Source: Meghimatium bilineatum | Taxonomy: Eukaryota; Mollusca; Gastropoda; Stylommatophora; Philomycidae | Assembly (NCBI GenBank): GCA_034231615.1 | Contig: CM067310.1 | Span: forward strand, 265,501 to 329,500 | Reading direction: 5' to 3' | DNA: 64,000 bases | Shown here: positions 12,791-43,390 of the stretch, in pieces | Layout of the letters: each line of letters begins with the position of its first letter | How positions within the stretch are numbered: the first letter of the stretch is position 1 | Notes under the pieces: generated by a model | Databases searched by the model: none | Seen by the model: only the letters and a program-made list of their open reading frames with translations | Told to the model about the DNA's origin: nothing | Position numbers and translations under genes: made by a program

Positions 12791-13289
12791 AATGACAAGG
12801 CACACCGAAATCCGATGGGCTACGTCTACAAGACGAATTACGGTGGCACAACGTAACTATACTCCGGCGGAAATTGCACGAATATCCATGTTGATTATTA
12901 TGGAGCGAACGAAAAATAGAGGCACTAGAACGCAGACATCTAAACAAGTAGGACTTTCAATGTGGCAATCATTGTGACTTTGAACTTCGCACTGTTTAAA
13001 TGTCTGCATAGTAACATTGTTTTTACTCATTTAATTGTTTGTTCTGTATATTCTTGGCAAAGACCTAACGGTTTAAAATGTTTTGTATACTGTTATTTGT
13101 GTTACTGTTGTTCGTGTTTGCACCCCATGGTTTGATAGTGATGGTCTGCTAGTTGTCGTCAAGTGAAACAACAAAACTTATGTTTAACATTAGTACTGTT
13201 GTTATAAGACAGACAAAAACAACATTCAGAAAAATATACTGTGTAATATGACCTTGTCATTAGAGGTGAGAAAGAGAGTTCTGCACTGC

Positions 13290-13712
13290 TATATAACCTC
13301 TATACTAACATATGAGTGAGAGTCTTGGACAAAAAACAAGCTGGAAAGTGGGAAATTAGAGGCAACAGAGTTGTGGTTTTACAGAAGAATGCTGAGAATA
13401 CCATGGACTGCCAGAAAAACTAATGTAGAGGTGTTGAAAGAGTCAAATGTGAAACGGACCTTAATCAACAATATAAGAAAAAGGCAATTTTCTTTTTTTG
13501 GCCACTTCATGAGACAGGCAGGTTTAGAGAACATAGTCACAACAGGCAAAATTGAAGGCAACAGAGACACAGGGCGACAACGTGAGAAAATATTAGACAG
13601 TTTGACAACCTGGCACAGCAGGGAAACAACAACGATCTTGATACATAATACTGTGGACAGAGAGCTGTGGAGAGCCATGACCGCCTATGCCAGCCGGCAT
13701 GGCACCTGATGA
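13290..13712 (+). mobile_element. RTE/BovB-like LINE C-terminus
   Basis: 112-aa frame with FYRRMLRIPWTARKTNVEVL, RQFSFFGHFMRQAGLEN, TGKIEGNRDTGRQREKILD and a terminal AYASRHGT. This is the pattern of RTE/BovB-type C-termini (R-R-M-L-R-x-P-W-T, G-K-I-E-G, R-G-R-Q-R). 5'-truncated. Confidence 0.88.
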
Positions 13713-13989
13713 TGACTGTTCTGTTTTACATCAGTACGATTGTTATACAGTTTTACATCAGTACTATTGTTATAGTTTTACAACAGCAATACCTTTTATT
13801 GATTTTTATGACTTTATATAGCATTTCTTTTCACATGTACTGATATCTTCTTTTATTATTGTGCAAGGAACAGTCTGGCGGAAGGAGGAGAGGGGGTCAG
13901 AGAAAATCCTGGATTGAATAACATCAAAGAATGGTCTGGGCGTGATTTTTCTACACTTCTCCAAATGGCTGAGATGTTTGGAGAGTTTT

Positions 13990-14160
13990 CAATGATGATG
14001 TCTCCGGCGTTAGTGGAGTGTATGGCGGTGTGGTTAGAATGCCATTCTCAGACCCGTGAGGTTCCGGATTCAATACACAGTTGGGACAAGATTTTCCTTT
14101 CGGAGGTACAATCAAAATTCTTCCTGTACATATCATGACGTATATGTACCCTGATTTTGA
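13990..14160 (+). mobile_element. tRNA-derived SINE
   Basis: tatggcggtgtggttagaat and gaggttccggattcaataca, then the same body as at 41.7 kb (gttgggacaagattttcctt, tacaatcaaaattcttcc). Confidence 0.68.
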
Positions 14161-15680
14161 AAAGTGTTGTTATATAGGGAAATTTGTTATAAAACGGTGT
14201 GCTATAGAGTGATTGCACTGTGTCACACAATGGCATTGAGTAATACGGCACAAACCCACTGACCAGCAACAACTCACACAAGAGATTGAAAAAAATACAG
14301 AACTGAATAAACAAAGAACTGAAACGATACGAACAAAGCATGTTTTATTTGTGTAAACTGCCACAAGGAGACAAACATTCTCAAACAACTATAAACAATA
14401 AATCCTGGCGAAAATGTCAAATATTTAACATAGAAAAAGAATCAAACAAAATATACAATATTCTAAATGTTCTGAAGATTTCATCGCTCACTGTTAGACA
14501 CCAATGTGGCACAGAGATTGTGAGGTTCATGCTGGATGGCCAGGTAAAAGACTGGTTAAACTATGGCTTTACTTCTCTGATGAGTCATTAACATACATGT
14601 CTGTCTAATAGTCAGAATTAATGTCAGCTTTGAAGAAACAAAACTCACTTGATAACCATGCGGACAGGGAATCAACACTTCTATTTCAGCATTTACCCCG
14701 ATCCCTGGAGTTAAAGATTGCCAAAAATTGTTTTGAAACAACTTCCTTGCCAGGAGAAACAGCCAGCATAGTCCAAACTCAATTATCATACACAGGGATT
14801 AAATGAAAAACTGTATACTTCCTCAGAGCTAGCATCCAACAAACAACATACACATCACATCCTGATATCCCTCCAAATTGAGATTCTCTATGGTGTTCAT
14901 TTATTACTACTTATACAGTCTGGTCTCAACTTCTAACAATGTTTAATGGTCACATGTACTGATATAACCAATGTCCACTTACATCTACAATTGAAATGAG
15001 CATTCCTTGTCTAAATATATAAACCAACAGTTCAATTCACTTGATATGACCAGCTCTCTCTAGATTGAGTATTCATGAGCTACCAAAGAAGCTTATATCC
15101 CATGTAAGAAAAAAGTAACTAATTTATTCAGTGAAAGGTCTTTATAATAAAACAATTCAATGGACAATAATGGAAAGATTTAATCAGGAAGTGTCACTCT
15201 CTTGCTGAGAGAAATTTTATACATCTAAAAACTAGAAAGGCTATACATTTCTCACGTAAATTCAAATAGATAAGTGTCACTTCTCACAATGTGTCACTTC
15301 TCACAATGTGTCACTTCTCTCAAGTATTGGTCACAAAATGAAATAGAAACAAAGGTGTCATATTTACTTACTATTTAAACACAACTTCCAAAAATTAATG
15401 ACTCAATAGTTTGTTAAATACACAACAGTAGAAATTATTCTAATGTAATTCTCCATTTACAATTTTGCGTCCAACAGAATGCAACAATTCATCAAATATT
15501 TCTGCCATCAACAAAATATTTGTTGATTAAAAGAAGCATGACAATCAATAAAAGGTAAAGACTACATTGTACTTAAGTAGAACATAAGTTTTGTAGGAGC
15601 TCTGACATAACTTGTGTTCTACCTAAGTACTATTAAAAGAAATTGTATAATATAGATTGAGAAAGAGGTCACCAGATCAA
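14160..15680. other. No gene recognised
   Basis: Low-GC sequence. Only a triple gtgtcacttctcacaat duplication near 15.28-15.32 kb stands out. Confidence 0.5.
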
Positions 15681-16225
15681 GCTAGGATAAAAGTTCTCAC
15701 AAATAATGTTCCATCAAAGATAAAGCTAGGCAAACAGTTCTCATTGACAATGTTCCATCAAAGATAAAGCTAGAATAGCAGTTCTCACAAACTGTTCCAT
15801 CTAAGATCAGGCTAGGATAATAGTTCTCATAGACAATGTTCCATCTAAGATCAGGCTAGGATAATAGTTCTCATAGACAATGTTCCATCTAAGATCAGGC
15901 TAGGATAATAGTTCTCATAGACAATGTTCCATCTAAGATCAAGCTAACAGTTCTCATAGACAATGTTCCATCTAAGATCAAGCTAACAGTTCTCATAGAC
16001 AATGTTCCATCTAAGATCAAGCTAACAGTTCTCATAGACAATGTCCCATCAAAGATAAAGCTAGAATAGCAGTTCTCACAAACTGTTCCATCTAAGATCA
16101 AGCTAGGATAATAGTTCTCATAGATAATGTTCCATCAAAGATTAAGCTAACAGTTCTCACAAACAATGTTCCATCTAAGATTTAAGCTAACAGTTCTCAC
16201 AGACAATGTTCCATCTAAGATGTAT
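15680..16225. repeat. Minisatellite, about 40 bp unit, about 13 copies
   Basis: aatgttccatctaagatcaa, gctaggataatagttctcat; two unit lengths are intermixed. Confidence 0.93.
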
Positions 16226-16419
16226 GATTGCCAGAAGGCACACAGCAAGATGCTAACAGTACACAAAAAATCTAGAACTGTGAACCTAAAACAGTCCTCA
16301 GGTATCAAAGTGTCATATCTGCATGCAGTTACGCGGCTGCTAAAGATTTGCTCACAAACAAAAATTTAACAGTGAACATCGCTCACTGTAGATGAGAGAG
16401 ACTAATCCATATGTTGTCG

Positions 16420-16760
16420 AAGCACAAAAGGGGAGCAAAGAATAGAGAGACTTGCCAAGCATGATGTGTTAGAAGCGACTCTAGAATAAAGAAGTTGTTA
16501 GAGGCGACTCTAGAATCAAGTGATTAGATGCGACTCTAGAATAAAGTTGTTAGAGGCAACTATGGAGATTTTGTAGTGGAGTTGGCTGACCCATTTCATA
16601 GGGTTAAAGTGACCCATAATCCATGGTGAAGTAGGATATGTCAGTCTGAAAGGTGCATGTTATCGCAGCCAAGCTGTAAATCACAACACACATTCAATTC
16701 TCTGGACTATATTCTGCTGATCTGCAGGAGTTTGAGAATGAAAGCAGAAGAGGTAACAGA
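16420..16760 (+). mobile_element. SINE-like family A copy with internal expansion
   Basis: Same ends as the 6.65 kb copy, but the gttagaggcgactctagaat segment is repeated about four times at 16,470-16,560, lengthening the element. Confidence 0.78.
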
Positions 16761-17214
16761 GAGAGACTAAATACATAAAATTCTAGATTTAAAAAATAAA
16801 TTGTATTTTTAAATTAGGATAATTTAAAATTATTAATTCAATTTGTAAGCTGAACAAATATTTGTAAGTGAAATACCCGAAAAAGGACAGACCAATATCA
16901 AGGTAAGAACTATCATCAAAGATAATCAATCCAAAATTGTACATATTGTTTTTAACTTCACTAAAGACACTGCAATGTGAGACATGCTTACTCTAATGAC
17001 TCATCTGACACAGTAACAACAAAAATGGTGATTTATTTATGTACAACTGATCAATGTGATCCAGGAAGTCAATGATGATACTGCAAGCATACAAGTGCAT
17101 TGTACAGACACCCTCGTATAAACACATCTGGAAGAACATTGGAAATAGAGAAGAAAAAATTATTATTGAAAACAATAAAAAACCTAATAGAATTCATGAA
17201 TATGTTTAATGTCC

Positions 17215-17505
17215 TACTAGGTGCTCAGCTAAGTATTGTTTGAGTTTTTGCATTTTCTCGAATGCCATCCACAGATTTTCAGTAACTTCTTTCATATCCA
17301 GAACACCAGCCCAACATTGTGCCAACATATCTTTATGTTGATTGTATTAGTTCTGTCTGTAGATATTACTTCTGTATTGATCTTCGTGTTGTGACTGATG
17401 CAGCTTTCATTGAATAGGTTTATGTGATCATGCAGCTGTTCACTTAAACTGTGTAGTAGTAGGCACTGATCGTCAGCAAACAGTGCCTCTAAATAATTAT
17501 TGTGA
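17215..17505 (-). mobile_element. LINE RT fragment
   Basis: Minus-strand translation includes ADDQCLLLHSLSEQLHDHIN, a degenerate RT catalytic region. The stretch gatgcagctttcattga is shared with 32.57 kb. Heavily decayed. Confidence 0.6.
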
Positions 17506-17574
17506 TTATTGAAAATATGTGTTTGATAATATCTGGAACTTGTGCTGGCTTCATATCTGCACTATGAAGTTTCC

Positions 17575-17770
17575 CTTGAGTGTACCCAACCAATGTTTAT
17601 CTCCACTACATCTCCCCTTGAGTGTACCCGACCAATGTTTGTCTCCACTACACAGATCCCCTTACATCTCCATAGAGTGTACCCAACCAATGTTTGTCTC
17701 CACTACAAAGATCCCCTTACATCTCCCCTTGAGTGTACCCAACCAATGTTTGTCTCCCCTACATCTCCAT
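17575..17770. repeat. Minisatellite, about 42-54 bp unit, four to five copies
   Basis: gagtgtacccaaccaatgtt, tgtctccactacatctcccc, with a cagatccccttacat insert in some units. Confidence 0.92.
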
Positions 17771-17854
17771 TCCCTGTAAATGTTTCTAGCATAGGCCAAG
17801 AAAACAGCATGTGCAAATCTTCACTGTTAAAGTAGTGCTCCAGAAAGTAATGAA

Positions 17855-17905
17855 TGGGATTTGAATCAGTCCGTCCAGCTAACACCGATTCACCTCGCCA
17901 CTTCA
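17855..17905 (-). mobile_element. tRNA-like fragment
   Basis: Minus strand TGGCGAGGTGAATCGGTGTT then GGACTGATTCAAATCC, resembling A and B boxes. A related short piece (accaggttcaaatcctgcca) is at about 44.08 kb. Weak. Confidence 0.35.
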
Positions 17906-18119
17906 GTCATCATGTTTTCCTATTTATATTATTAAAATGGACTGCACTAGCCTAACTAGGTCTAAAAGCTTAGACTGTGTGCACAGTAAGTTGTGCGCAT
18001 CAATCTCTTCAGGTATGCAAGACTGCGCAGCTTATGGAAAATATTGCTCCCAAAATGAGGACACTACCAGTGCCTTGTTTTTGTGGAAGAAAAAGGTAAG
18101 ATGATAAAGAGTAAAGCAA

Positions 18120-18425
18120 TCTGTTTAGCCATAAGCAGGATAAAGTAATCTGTTAAACCATGAGCAAGTAGCCATTGATACAACATACCCGGTAGCATTT
18201 CTGACAATATGAACAAGTAGCCATTGATACGACAAAGCCTTTCTGGCAATACGAACAGGTAGTCATTGATACGACAAAGACTTTCTGGCAATATGAACAG
18301 GTAGCTATTGATACATTATAGCCTTTCTGGCAATATGAACAGGTAGCTATTGATACATTATAGACTTTCTGACAAAAGTCATGATCATGTAGCTATTGAT
18401 ACACCATAGCCATTCTGACAAAATG
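18120..18425. repeat. Minisatellite, about 46 bp unit, six copies
   Basis: ctggcaatatgaacaggtag then ctattgatacattatagcct; lies about 200 nt past the NUDT21 stop and may be part of its 3' UTR or intron. Confidence 0.92.
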
Positions 18426-18616
18426 ACAGGTCCATCCGAGTTGTATAAAAGGGTAGATAACTTGTGAACAGACCTGACATACCTTGGAGGTGTCTGAGAT
18501 TTGCTATTTTGATAGAAGATGTAAGTATATCCCCTACACAAAGGTAGAATTTTCAGATGGAAGGAAAACAAAGGAAAATATGTGATGATATCAATGTGAA
18601 TTAGAAACACAATAAT

Positions 18617-18624
18617 GATCTTAC
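18617..18624 (-). promoter_or_regulatory. Possible 3'-UTR splice donor of NUDT21
   Basis: Reading 28 nt past the NUDT21 stop gives CTGTAAG/GTAAGATC, a near-ideal 5' splice site. If used, the 3' UTR is spliced and its remainder lies farther left. A junction this close to the stop would not be expected to trigger nonsense-mediated decay. Confidence 0.4.
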
Positions 18625-18652
18625 CTTACAGACAAGCTGGCCACTGTCCATG

Positions 18653-38136
<19,484 letters not shown>

Positions 38137-38339
38137 TGTTGACGTTTATATAAAATGTTGATTTAATTTTTACAAAACAAAACTAGTATATTCTACATAT
38201 CTCGACTAGACATGTATTTCAGTTAAACTACTCTAATACACACAGTACATTAACAAACATATAATTTTATTTTCTAATGTTTTATTATGGAAACTAAATT
38301 GCGGATGTTTGTAGATCGCTTCTAGAATTAATTATTCAA

Positions 38340-38580
38340 TTTTGTGCAAGTTGCTTATTGTTCCGTACACAAATAATAAACTATATTTTAGTACAACTTA
38401 CAAATTATTAAAACTCGCCGTATTCGAAATGAAGTGCTTGAGAGCAACACAGGGGGTAACAAAAAGGGATAGAATAAAGTTTATGAATAAACAAATACAT
38501 CATAAGAAATACGATAAAAACACCGTGAAGAAATATATAGACACACACAAAATCAACTGGTTCGGCCACCTAATCATTAT
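38340..38580 (+). mobile_element. RTE-like LINE C-terminal fragment, left piece
   Basis: Frame with FEMKCLRATQGVTKRDRIKF and THKINWFGHLI, the conserved FEMKxLR...GVTRRDR...WFGHL block. It stops where a minus-strand LINE begins. Its likely continuation is at 39,350-39,430. Confidence 0.8.
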
Positions 38581-38584
38581 GTTG

Positions 38585-39350
38585 TTCGTCCATCACAAGT
38601 GATGATGACCATTTATTTCATCCACTTTTGAACATCCTTGATTATGAGTTCGTAGATGGCTAATAAGCCCTATTCGAGCTGTAAATGTCCTTGGACAGTT
38701 CTGGCATGGAATGACGACTGTAGACGGATCTTGGTCTATCCGTGACTTTCTAGCTGCTCTCCGCTGTTGAGATGCTGCATTTCTCTTCTTTTCACAAGAT
38801 GATGCGCTCTTTTTTATTTTAGAATGCCATATAGATCTATTTTGTGCAAGTTCTTCCCATGTATCGTGGTCTATCTCAAAGGCTTTCAGTTAGTTCTTTA
38901 ACGAGTCCTTGTAGCGATTTCTTTGGCCACCTTGAGATCGTATACCCTTCTCTATCTCACCATAGAGGAGTATCTTTGGCAGACGATGGTCTGGCATACG
39001 CACCAAATGACCGGCCCAACGAATCTGTCTGCATCAGGATCGTGTCAATGCTTGGGATACCAGCTCTATCAAGGACAGTGGTATCTGGAATCTTGTCTTG
39101 CCATCTGATGTTCATAACTTTTCTGAGACAATTTGTATGAAAATGATTTGAGTTTTTTCACATGACGTCTATACACAGTCCATGTTTCACTAGCGTATAA
39201 CAGCACTGGAAGTACCACTGCTCTGTAAACTTTCAGCTTGGTCTGTAGGTTAATGTCATTTCTACGCCAAACATTTGCGTACAATCTGCCGAAAGTACTA
39301 ATCATAATGGAACCGGATCGCATTCCATCGATAGCCTTCATACTTCAATA
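38585..39350 (-). mobile_element. LINE with C-terminal C2H2 finger, decayed copy nested in another LINE
   Basis: Same family as 62.1-63.0 kb: KLKVYRAVVLPVLLYASE and ETWTVYRRHVKKLKSF, then, after frame breaks, PCQNCPRTFTARIGLISHL and GATGGACGAACAAC at the 3' end. It separates two pieces of a plus-strand LINE (38.34-38.58 and 39.35-39.43 kb). Confidence 0.85.
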
Positions 39351-39435
39351 AAAGTTAATCTGAAAAGAGAAACATAAGACGAAGATGGAAAGATGACTTC
39401 AGAGAAATACTAGAACACCAAGGCTGCACTATGGC
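39350..39435 (+). mobile_element. RTE-like LINE C-terminal fragment, right piece
   Basis: Reads RRRWKDDFREILEHQGCT and MAEAS, the segment expected shortly after the WFGHL block of the piece at 38.34-38.58 kb. The two are separated by the nested minus-strand element. Confidence 0.7.
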
Positions 39436-39439
39436 TGAG

Positions 39440-40370
39440 GCATCACAGTTTTCATTCATTTTCCTTTTGCGCTGAAGTTAGGGTAGAGGTCAGATCTCTC
39501 CAATTCTGTCTGTTCAAAGCTATTCTGTGCAGTTCCTGAATAGTATGGATATTGATTGTTTTACTTTCTTTAAGTATTGTTCTTCTGAGTGTTTCTTTTG
39601 GTCTACCACTGGCTCTTTTGCCTGTAGGTATCCATTCGAGAGATTGGTGGTGTATTCTGTTGATGTCTGTGCGTAGGGCATGCCCGATGTAGGACCAACT
39701 GTGTTTTCTGATAACATCTGTGATGAAATTTTGATGCATCTCTTCTCTGAATTTATCATTCGTTTTGAATTTACTCCAATGGGTGTAATTATCCTATGAA
39801 GACATTTGTTCTCGAAACTCAGTAATTTCTTTTCTGAAGATAAAGAGCTTTTTCAGCTCTCACATCCATATGATAGCACCGGAATAACACAGGAATTAAA
39901 TAAGCGCATTTTAATGCGTGTGCTGATTGACTTTGATCTCAAGATATTAAACAGTCTGTTAAAGGCACTTGATGCTAGTGCAATGCGAGTTGTAATTTCT
40001 GTCATGACATCACCGTCGAGTGTTAATTTGCTTCCTAGATCTGAGAATTTGTGTACCTTTTCAAGTTGCTGTCCATTTAAAGTAATTTCGTTAGGTGAAT
40101 TGGTGAAGTACATAATTTTTGTTTTTGATGAGTTGATTTGGAGACCTATTTGTCCCACGATGAGTTTTAATCTATCGGTTTTTGTTTGTGCATCTTGATG
40201 GTTTTCACTCAATAGTGCAAGATCATCGACATAATCCAGGTCTTCTAGTGTTGTTTTATTTATCCGTTTGATTCCTAAATTTGTGTTTGATGTGCTTTTT
40301 CTAATATCCCAGTCAATTGCGATATTGAATAGTAATGGTTAGCAATGTGCAATGTTTGCATCACAGTTAG
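39440..40370 (-). mobile_element. LINE reverse transcriptase fragment with YVDD catalytic motif
   Basis: Minus-strand frames carry LDYVDDLALLSENHQDAQ (about 40.20-40.25 kb), the RT active site, then LKLIVGQIGLQINSSKTK, GSKLTLDGDVMTEITTRI and, after a frame break, GKRASGRPKETLRRTILKE and the C-terminus at 39.45 kb. It is the largest intergenic element between RARS2 and NUDT21 and is disrupted. Confidence 0.88.
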
Positions 40371-40374
40371 TTAA

Positions 40375-41110
40375 AGAAATAAAGCTTTGGCTCCCCATGA
40401 CGCCTAGTGGCACACATGGATAGGACAAGACAGTACCAATTATTATGAGATATTGTTTACAGATCGCAATTAAAACAAACTGTCGATTCAAAGGTTTTCA
40501 TCAGGAAAGAACACAAATTGAACAGTCAACGCAATAAACACATGATGATTATTATAGTTCGTTCCACAATTCATGTTACTCAGTTGGAATTATTTTTTCC
40601 AAAACTACTTGTTATATCGAACAGATCTTTTGGATCCAACATGAATTTCTCCATGACTCATATAAAGCTTTTTTTTTTTCCTTTAGAAATGTAATTAAAT
40701 TGAAATATTTTCTCTATAAAGTATACCTTTATAGAGGTTTTGTAATATGCCAAATTTACAGAACAGCCAAGTCTATCTGACAGTCCCTGTTGATGAAGGA
40801 AAAAAGTCTTAGGCCTATATGTTTTTCTCTCTCCAACTTGTTATTGGCTGTGATGCAAAGTATAAATATACTGGCCAATTAAAATCACGATAAAATAGAA
40901 GACATCATCAGTGATGAAATTATACAGCTGTGAAATACAGCTGTTTCATAATCTTATGTTGAGACAGATTTCACCAGTGTCAACATATGGTTGTGAGACA
41001 TTGGACATGTTCAATGTGCTGCAGAAATACCAGAAAAAAGGTTTGCCTTTCTGTTGTTGATTCAATCCACAGGAATTATGATTGATAAGCTGCTACTTTC
41101 TGTGTATAAT
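40375..41110. other. Intergenic, mostly unrecognised
   Basis: Around 40.95-41.03 kb a plus-strand frame reads ISPVSTYGCETLDMF, resembling the TYGCETW block of LINE C-termini; too decayed to delimit. Confidence 0.35.
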
Positions 41111-41119
41111 TGGTTGGGG

Positions 41120-41370
41120 TGGTTTAACCTAGCATTATTTCATAGGCCATGAAGACTCCAAGGGTGGGGGTTTAATCTAGCTTTATTTCATACACCATGA
41201 AAACTCCAACAGGGTATGGGGGTTTAACCTCCCCTTAACTTGTAGCAAACCTTTGTCGACATGTTTTACACTTTCTCTGTTTAGGTAAAACCTCCCCTTA
41301 ACTTGTAAGAAACTGATGTCAACATATTTTACACTTTCTTTGTTTAGGTAACATCCCCTTAAGGAGGACG
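41120..41370. repeat. Two short tandem duplications
   Basis: gggggtttaatctagcttta...catgaaaactcca (about 68 bp) twice, then cctccccttaacttgtaaga...cactttctttgtttagg twice. Confidence 0.8.
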
Positions 41371-41689
41371 CACCTTCAACCCTGCATATATAGCAGTTTT
41401 CCTGGACATATCATCAATATTGTTCATGTTGCTAGTTTCATCAATATAGTTCATGTTACTTTATAAATGATTCTATAACTTTCCAGGACTCATGCTAAAT
41501 TTTGTATAGGGCTTTAGTTACTGAGAAAAGAAGATGGTATGGCAACGATCTGCTGGCTTTGACTGTTTCATGTTCTGATGTAGTCAGCTTACATCTGGGG
41601 TTAATATCGTGATCACAGTTTGAACTTACGCTACCATTACTGGCAGGACTCTGTTACAGAATATATGGTGGAGAATATATATGGTACAG

Positions 41690-41830
41690 AATAATGAGTG
41701 GAGTGCATGGCCGTGTGGTCAGAACACAGTTCTCAGACCCTTGAGGTTCCGGGTTCAATCCATGGTTGGGACAGGATTTTGTCTTTTGGAGGTATAATCA
41801 AAATCTTTCCAGCACATGTCGCGGAGTCGG
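41690..41830 (+). mobile_element. tRNA-derived SINE
   Basis: tggccgtgtggtcagaacac (A-box-like) and ggttccgggttcaatccatg (B-box-like) at tRNA spacing, followed by a body shared with 14.0-14.14 kb. Direct repeats of unrelated sequence (41.51-41.59 and 41.93-42.01 kb, gctggctttgactgttt) flank it. Confidence 0.7.
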
Positions 41831-42109
41831 CTATGACAAAGCGGCCTTTATTTCCAGAGCCCATAGAAAGCCTCTCTGCACTCCTTCACAGGAAAACATG
41901 CAGTAACAAAAGTTTATGTTCTGATTTTGAGTAGGGCTTTAGTACTGAGGACATATGTTGGTCTAGCAACAACCTGCTGGCTTTGACTGTTTAATGTTAT
42001 ATTCTCTGTTGTCAGAGTCCCTTTCCTTTTTCAAAGATAAATTTGTATCTAATGTAAATATTTCTCTATAAATCCACCAACTTTTCTAAGACCCTCTATC
42101 AACATGCTT

Positions 42110-42238
42110 TTCAATTCTATAGTCTGATCCAATCTTCTGGGGGGTGTTACATAAAACAATTCTATAGTCTATTCAAATCTTCTGGGTGTTACATAAAACA
42201 ATTCTATAGTCTATTCCAATCTTCTGGGTGTTACATGG
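42110..42238. repeat. Minisatellite, about 42 bp unit, three copies
   Basis: attctatagtctattccaat cttctgggtgttacataaaa. Confidence 0.92.
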
Positions 42239-42737
42239 ATTTACTGCCCAGATAAATTGAGAATGGATAAAGAAGACATATTGCAGTTGCCTTACATACA
42301 CCTGTTGAATACTACTATAGATGATACATCTAGGATATGATTGGAAAAATTGGATACGAACAGTGTTGTACAAATAGAACTCGGCATATGAGGAACAGAA
42401 TGAGGACTGTGTTCAACCTGTGTGCCATGGGAACCATTGGTATACATACACTTCTATATTTGATTGGAGAGACTGAGCACCCATGAGTGTGCAAAACAAT
42501 TTTTTGCAATAATGCTGTTATAATGAAAGATGAAACGTTTTCGCATTTCATTCTATGTGTGCAGATCCACACATAACAAAACTCATGTAACAGATGATTT
42601 TATAGTAACCTGTGATAGAGAATGAGACACTCCAAACTGACCAGGATGGCGCTGTCAAACCAGGAAAATCTTGTTCAAACTGGGTATAAGTTAAGCTGAC
42701 CAATAATGAACACATCACACAACTAAACTTTGTACAG

Positions 42738-42754
42738 TTTATTTATCTTTTATT
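42738..42754 (-). terminator. Candidate poly(A) signals of RARS2
   Basis: Two AATAAA hexamers read on the minus strand (42738-42743 and 42749-42754), about 560 nt past the RARS2 stop. They are the first ones I find downstream. Position is suggestive only. Confidence 0.4.
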
Positions 42755-43303
42755 TGTCATTGACTTTCATCACTACCTTGTTTTTGGTGGGTGCCAAGTT
42801 AATATCTGACAAATAACTAGAGATAAATTAAACTATCTCAGCCTATTTTCAACTCATAACACTAACACCATTTTCCTGTTTATTATCTGTGGGCTCATAC
42901 ATGATTTTGTCAGAGCATCTGTAGAGTGGTCAGATCATCACGATATTCCAGACATCCACATGTGCTGCAATCTCACATACACAATGCCCTGCAGCATGTG
43001 GTAACTGACGTATCTGGTTCTGCGTTGCTTGTTAACTCTTCTTATGATTCCTCTAGGGTGTTCATATTTTGCAACACCACGCTTCACTTCCAAGCACTGG
43101 ATTTTAACAATAGAGCATCTGTTTTCATTTTGTTTGTGGGTTTTTATGCATGATTTGCTTCAAATAGCTGTATTCTTAGACATTGAACATTTTATAACAT
43201 ATAACATATGTCATTCTGTTGAAGTTTCTGTCAATTCATGCCACCATTTAGGAACTTGATGATGAATGTGTTGCCTGATGGAGAGAACAGTTCATTCTCA
43301 CAG

Positions 43304-43390
43304 CTACATCTTCTCTAAAGCCTTTAGGCCAAGTATGTGAAGGCAGTTAGCCTGAACTTGTCTTGAACATGCAAACACCAACAGTCGAGC
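43304..43390 (-). CDS. RARS2: RARS2 terminal exon (stop)
   Basis: 87 nt (28 codons plus TAG at 43304-43306), phase 0, acceptor in a T-rich tract ending CGGGAAG. It encodes ARLLVFACSRQVQANCLH then ILGLKALEKM. The ARL...LG...M pattern matches the C-terminal helix of RARS2 (human ends ...LLGITPVCRM). Confidence 0.93.
   Translation of the reverse strand, partial: ARLLVFACSRQVQANCLHILGLKALEKM

Noticed and set aside
38137-38160. TATA box for NUDT21 (TATATAAA)
   Set aside because: It lies about 12 nt before the start codon, leaving no room for a normal 5' UTR; more likely part of the 5' UTR or fortuitous.
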